This document shows positions 61,380 through 64,000 of a stretch of DNA of 64,000 bases, piece after piece. Each line of letters opens with the position of its first letter. The first letter of the stretch is position 1. Origin of the DNA: Flavobacterium faecale (GTDB lineage Bacteria; Bacteroidota; Bacteroidia; Flavobacteriales; Flavobacteriaceae); contig NZ_CP020918.1 in NCBI RefSeq assembly GCF_003076455.1, forward strand, positions 1,302,001 through 1,366,000. The letters run 5' to 3'. The notes below the pieces were generated by a model. The model ran no database searches and was not told the DNA's origin. It saw only the letters and a list, made by a program, of their open reading frames with translations. Both the position numbers and the translations under genes were made by a program.

Positions 61380-61742
61380 ATGGAAAACCACGAAAACAAT
61401 CAACCTGAATCGCCTATTTCTGATCCAAATGAATCACAAAAAAGATTAGAGGCTATTAAGAATTTAATATTTGGTGAAAATATTGAACAAATTAATACAG
61501 ATTTTGAAGACCTAAAAAAACTTATCAATAAAAGAAAAGAAGAGTTAGAGTCCTATATAGAGGATGTGAATAAAAATTTAACGATTCTAATTGATGATGT
61601 ATCTACCGATCTAAACATACGAGTATCTACTCTGGAAGAAAATCTAAATGAAAAAATAGACACTCTTAATCATAATAAAGTAGATAGAAACGTACTTGGA
61701 AAACTTCTTGTAAACATGGGAGAGAAAATCATGAAGGACTAA
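61380..61742 (+). CDS. Coiled-coil protein of the small-GTPase operon
   Basis: 120 residues, no signal peptide or membrane segment. An acidic, flexible first third (ENHENNQPESPISDPNES) is followed by a continuous helix (about 30-120) with regular hydrophobic spacing (LKKLINKRKEELESYIEDV, DLNIRVSTLEENLNEKI). It has the shape of a scaffold or adaptor for the next gene product, which also has coiled-coil-like N-terminal helices and starts 11 bp downstream. I recognise no family. The block ILIDDVSTDLNIR resembles the start of some longer multi-domain proteins with roadblock-type domains. Confidence 0.65.
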   Translation: MENHENNQPESPISDPNESQKRLEAIKNLIFGENIEQINTDFEDLKKLINKRKEELESYIEDVNKNLTILIDDVSTDLNIRVSTLEENLNEKIDTLNHNKVDRNVLGKLLVNMGEKIMKD

Positions 61743-61753
61743 TTCTTTCATAA

Positions 61754-62557
61754 ATGACAGAATCGCAAAAATTAATATTACTTAAAAAGTTATTGTTAGA
61801 GGAAGACCGTGATTTTGCAAATTCAATTTTGCAAAAACTAGAGTTACTTGAAAATACGGTAAATATTGAAGAGAACTTATCTCAAAAAATTAACCCTATT
61901 ATCGATAAGAAAATTGAGGCTTTTACTGAAGAAGTCCCAAGAAAATTAGGCCCTGCAATCACTGAAGCTTTAGGTTTTGAAATTAAAAATTCTCAAGATA
62001 AAATTGTTGATGTACTGTTTCCTATCATCGGGAAAATGATAAAAAAGTACATTCAGCAGGAAATGAAAATCTTGACAGAGTCCATCAACAATCAATTACA
62101 GAATACGTTTTCGTTTAAAAAGATCAGCAGAAAATTTAAATCAATATTTTCAGGCGCTTCTGAAAGTGAAATAATTTTAAGTGAGCTAAATAAATCTAAA
62201 ATTGAGCAAATTTTTATTATCGAAAAAGGCTCGGGCTTATTGTTGTCAAGCACCTCAAATGAAGGTAGTATCGACAGGGATATGATTGCTGGAATGCTTA
62301 CTGCTATTAAAAGTTTTGTAGAAGATGCCTTTTTAAAGAAAGATCAGAATCTTGAACTTATACAGTATGAATTGTATAATATTCATATTCAAAATTTTGC
62401 TTCTTATTATATTGCCGTTGTTGTCTCTGGTGTTTTTGATACTAATTTTAAAAATGAATTAGAAGATAGTCTTTTTGATTTTGCGTCAAAACACATAAAT
62501 AAAAATATATCAAACAGTGCGTATATCACTGAAAAATTAAAAGAATTGATTAAATGA
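61754..62557 (+). CDS. Roadblock/longin-like domain protein
   Basis: 267 residues. The first ~140 are helical and look like a stalk or membrane-associated region (LGPAITEALGFEIKNSQDKIVDVLFPIIGKMIKKYI, seen as DVLFPIIGKMIKKYIQQEM). The second half (about 150-265) has a roadblock/longin-like layout: a strand pair with a Gly-rich turn (IEQIFIIEKGSGLLLSS), then a long helix DRDMIAGMLTAIKSFVEDAF, and strands (IAVVVSG). This arrangement closely recalls the N-terminal half of a group of long bacterial OmpA-type proteins whose sensory module reads FLIHR.SGLLL...DMVSGMLTAI. Roadblock proteins commonly act on small GTPases as regulators (MglB on MglA), and the next gene is a small GTPase. The stop overlaps its start (ATGA). 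Confidence 0.65.
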   Translation: MTESQKLILLKKLLLEEDRDFANSILQKLELLENTVNIEENLSQKINPIIDKKIEAFTEEVPRKLGPAITEALGFEIKNSQDKIVDVLFPIIGKMIKKYIQQEMKILTESINNQLQNTFSFKKISRKFKSIFSGASESEIILSELNKSKIEQIFIIEKGSGLLLSSTSNEGSIDRDMIAGMLTAIKSFVEDAFLKKDQNLELIQYELYNIHIQNFASYYIAVVVSGVFDTNFKNELEDSLFDFASKHINKNISNSAYITEKLKELIK

Positions 62558-63039
62558 GTATTTCTAAAAAAATAGTTCTCGTAGGCCATTTTGGTGTAGG
62601 TAAATCATCTTTAATTAGACGATTTGTCCAAAATGCCTTTTCAGAGGATTATATAGTAACCATAGGAGTTCAAATTCATAAAAAGGAAATAGTCGTAAAC
62701 AATACGAATTTGACCTTTATCATTTGGGATGTCGAAGGGAAGGACGACTTAGAAAAAATTAGACAGTCCTATTTATTAGGAACTTCTGGTTTTATATACG
62801 TTATAGATCCTACTCGAGATTCAACCTACATTAATCTTGAAAGAGAGATTGACTTTATACATCAAAATTTTCCAACATCCTCGGTGGTTAAGGTAGCTAG
62901 TAAGGCTGATCTTATTGATGAAGAGGTTTTTATAAAAGAGTTGTCTGCAAATAATTTAGCTGTAGACTTTTTATCGAGTGCAAAAACAGGTAAGAATGTC
63001 CAAGAAATATTCGAAAAACTTGGTCTAAATTTAATCTAG
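62554..63039 (+). CDS. Rab/Ras-like bacterial small GTPase
   Basis: 161 residues of the Ras fold. P-loop GHFGVGKS (11-18), switch I Thr36 (YIVTIGV), switch II DVEG (59-62), guanine motif SKAD (116-119) and SAK (142-144). The usual catalytic Gln position after DxxG is Lys63, so intrinsic hydrolysis should be very weak without a partner. The guanine motif is SKxD rather than NKxD. It lacks a C-terminal lipid motif, so location depends on partners. The start ATG overlaps the previous stop by three bases, and a kinase-like gene follows after 2 bp, so all four genes are coupled. Related small GTPases of bacteria (Rup/MglA groups) control polarity and motility. Confidence 0.85.
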   Translation: MSISKKIVLVGHFGVGKSSLIRRFVQNAFSEDYIVTIGVQIHKKEIVVNNTNLTFIIWDVEGKDDLEKIRQSYLLGTSGFIYVIDPTRDSTYINLEREIDFIHQNFPTSSVVKVASKADLIDEEVFIKELSANNLAVDFLSSAKTGKNVQEIFEKLGLNLI

Positions 63040-63041
63040 TT

Positions 63042-64000
63042 ATGAACGAATCTAATGCTATTTACAACTATTTTCTAAATAGAATTCAAACTATCGAATT
63101 AACAAAAAAGGGAACTGTTGTTGCCTCTAATAATTTATTTTTTAAGATTAACAAGGGACAGGCTGTGAATGAAATTCATCCGTTCTTTGAAATTGTAAAT
63201 GATATTATTGCATCGGATAATGAAGAGATTGTTTTTGACACCATACAATTAGATTTTTCTGATCAAGTGATCATTAGTGATATTGTAATCTATACTGGAA
63301 ACAAAAAAGTTAATCCCGTAATTTTGATTTACGATAATACTAAGAGTTATGATATCGTTCAAGAAACTACGCAACAAAAGAATGAGGTATTTATAGCTGA
63401 TTTTTTCAAAACTCAAAAGCTACTTAAGAGCCAAGAAGAAAAGGAATTGAAAAATGAATTTTTGGCCGGAATTACAGATAGTCTAAAAACACCCATTTCA
63501 TCTATTTCGGGGCTTTTAGAATTGTTTGAAAAAAGTAATCTAAACTTCGATCAAAAAGGATTGCTAAAAGTCATTAGGACTTCCATGTCCCATTTAAATA
63601 GATTGACTAATGATGTTCTTGATCTCACGAAATCTGAAATGGGTAATTTGAATATCGAATTAAGTTCATTTGATTTTGATGATTTAATTGAAGATATAGA
63701 GAAGTTATTTTCGAATAAATTCTTGCTGAAAGGAATTGCTTTTAAAGTAATCAAATCAGATAGAATACCTCGCTTTTTAATAGGTGATAGAGCAAGAGTT
63801 TTGCAGATAATGGAATACCTTCTTGAAAACGCTTATAAATATACAAATGAAGGCGAAGTTATTTTTGAAGTAAAAATCGATAATAGTGGTAACCCAAAAA
63901 AAATTGGATTATTATTTGTTGTTAGCGATACTGGAGTAGGATTTGATGACACTATAAAAGAGCAATTATTTAAAGGGTTTAAGAGAATCAATGAACAAGA
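63042..64000 (+). CDS. Histidine-kinase-like protein lacking the phospho-acceptor His, 3'-truncated by the window
   Basis: Open from ATG 63042 to the window end (at least 319 residues). An N-terminal region of ~120 residues (INKGQAVNEIHPFFEIV, then DFSDQVIISDIVIY) resembles a PAS-like sensor. The HisKA-like helix has the block FLAGITDSLKTPISSISGLL. Here Asp146 stands where the phospho-acceptor His should be (family SHDLKTP; here TDSLKTP). The HATPase domain is normal: N-box YLLENAYKYTNEG, G1 DTGVGFDD, F-box FKGFKRINE. The protein should bind ATP but not autophosphorylate on His, so it may serve as a pseudokinase or as a nucleotide-dependent partner for the GTPase. The rest of the protein lies beyond the window. 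Confidence 0.85.
   Translation, partial: MNESNAIYNYFLNRIQTIELTKKGTVVASNNLFFKINKGQAVNEIHPFFEIVNDIIASDNEEIVFDTIQLDFSDQVIISDIVIYTGNKKVNPVILIYDNTKSYDIVQETTQQKNEVFIADFFKTQKLLKSQEEKELKNEFLAGITDSLKTPISSISGLLELFEKSNLNFDQKGLLKVIRTSMSHLNRLTNDVLDLTKSEMGNLNIELSSFDFDDLIEDIEKLFSNKFLLKGIAFKVIKSDRIPRFLIGDRARVLQIMEYLLENAYKYTNEGEVIFEVKIDNSGNPKKIGLLFVVSDTGVGFDDTIKEQLFKGFKRINEQ

Overview
The window looks like part of a chromosome of a flavobacterium (Bacteroidetes, close to Flavobacterium). It is AT-rich. Many genes carry the Bacteroidetes -7 promoter box TAnnTTTG a short way upstream instead of a sigma70 -10 box. The gene content also fits: a TonB-dependent receptor with a carboxypeptidase-like N-terminal domain and a partner lipoprotein, a DUF5686-type outer-membrane protein, a Big_5-type lipoprotein, a methylmalonyl-CoA epimerase, and tRNA genes without an encoded CCA. 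This assignment is from gene content only.

Layout. 1-3.1 kb: 3' part of sdhA, sdhB, and an enoyl-CoA hydratase-like gene. 3.2-8.0 kb: an intact tRNA-Ala(GGC), then a small integrase-less island bounded by a 15-bp repeat of the tRNA 3' end. The island holds a one-polypeptide type IIG-like restriction-modification enzyme, a 43-residue ORF, an XRE regulator and a SecB-like protein. 8.0-9.7 kb: LpxR-like protein and MtgA. 9.9-13.7 kb: a convergent two-component pair, a hybrid kinase (HisKA-HATPase-REC-HPt) and an NtrC-type regulator. 14.0-16.2 kb: six tandem exported PepSY-like paralogues, three nearly identical with a 377-bp period. 16.4-22.1 kb: lipid and cofactor housekeeping (accC, accB, fabH, rpmF, yceD, pdxA, ribE). 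22.1-27.6 kb: small proline-rich membrane protein, tRNA-CAT (probably Ile2), mce, Big_5-type lipoprotein, omega-amidase-like gene, an 85-bp intergenic repeat pair, queD, lpxH. 27.7-31.4 kb: TonB-dependent receptor plus repeat-containing lipoprotein. 31.9-41.2 kb: S1/P1 nuclease, GT9, MFS exporter, recJ, HopJ-like, amine-oxidase-like, rsmI and a Glu-rich protein. 41.4-45.6 kb: tdk, a glycine-zipper lipoprotein, rpoN, asnS. 45.9-51.5 kb: a stress-type group (BON, acidic protein, PPOX, DUF892 ferritin-like, GH63-like glucosidase). 51.7-60.7 kb: MMPL/RND protein, SMR exporter, DUF5686 protein, frr, pyrH, DUF465, aldehyde dehydrogenase.

61.4 kb to the end: a tight operon of a short coiled-coil protein, a roadblock/longin-like protein, a Rab/Ras-like small GTPase whose catalytic Gln position is Lys, and a histidine-kinase-like protein (cut by the window end) whose H-box histidine is Asp. 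This small-GTPase plus degenerate-kinase module is the strongest candidate for an undescribed signalling system here. The tRNA-linked restriction/XRE/SecB-like island and the tandem PepSY-like array come next.
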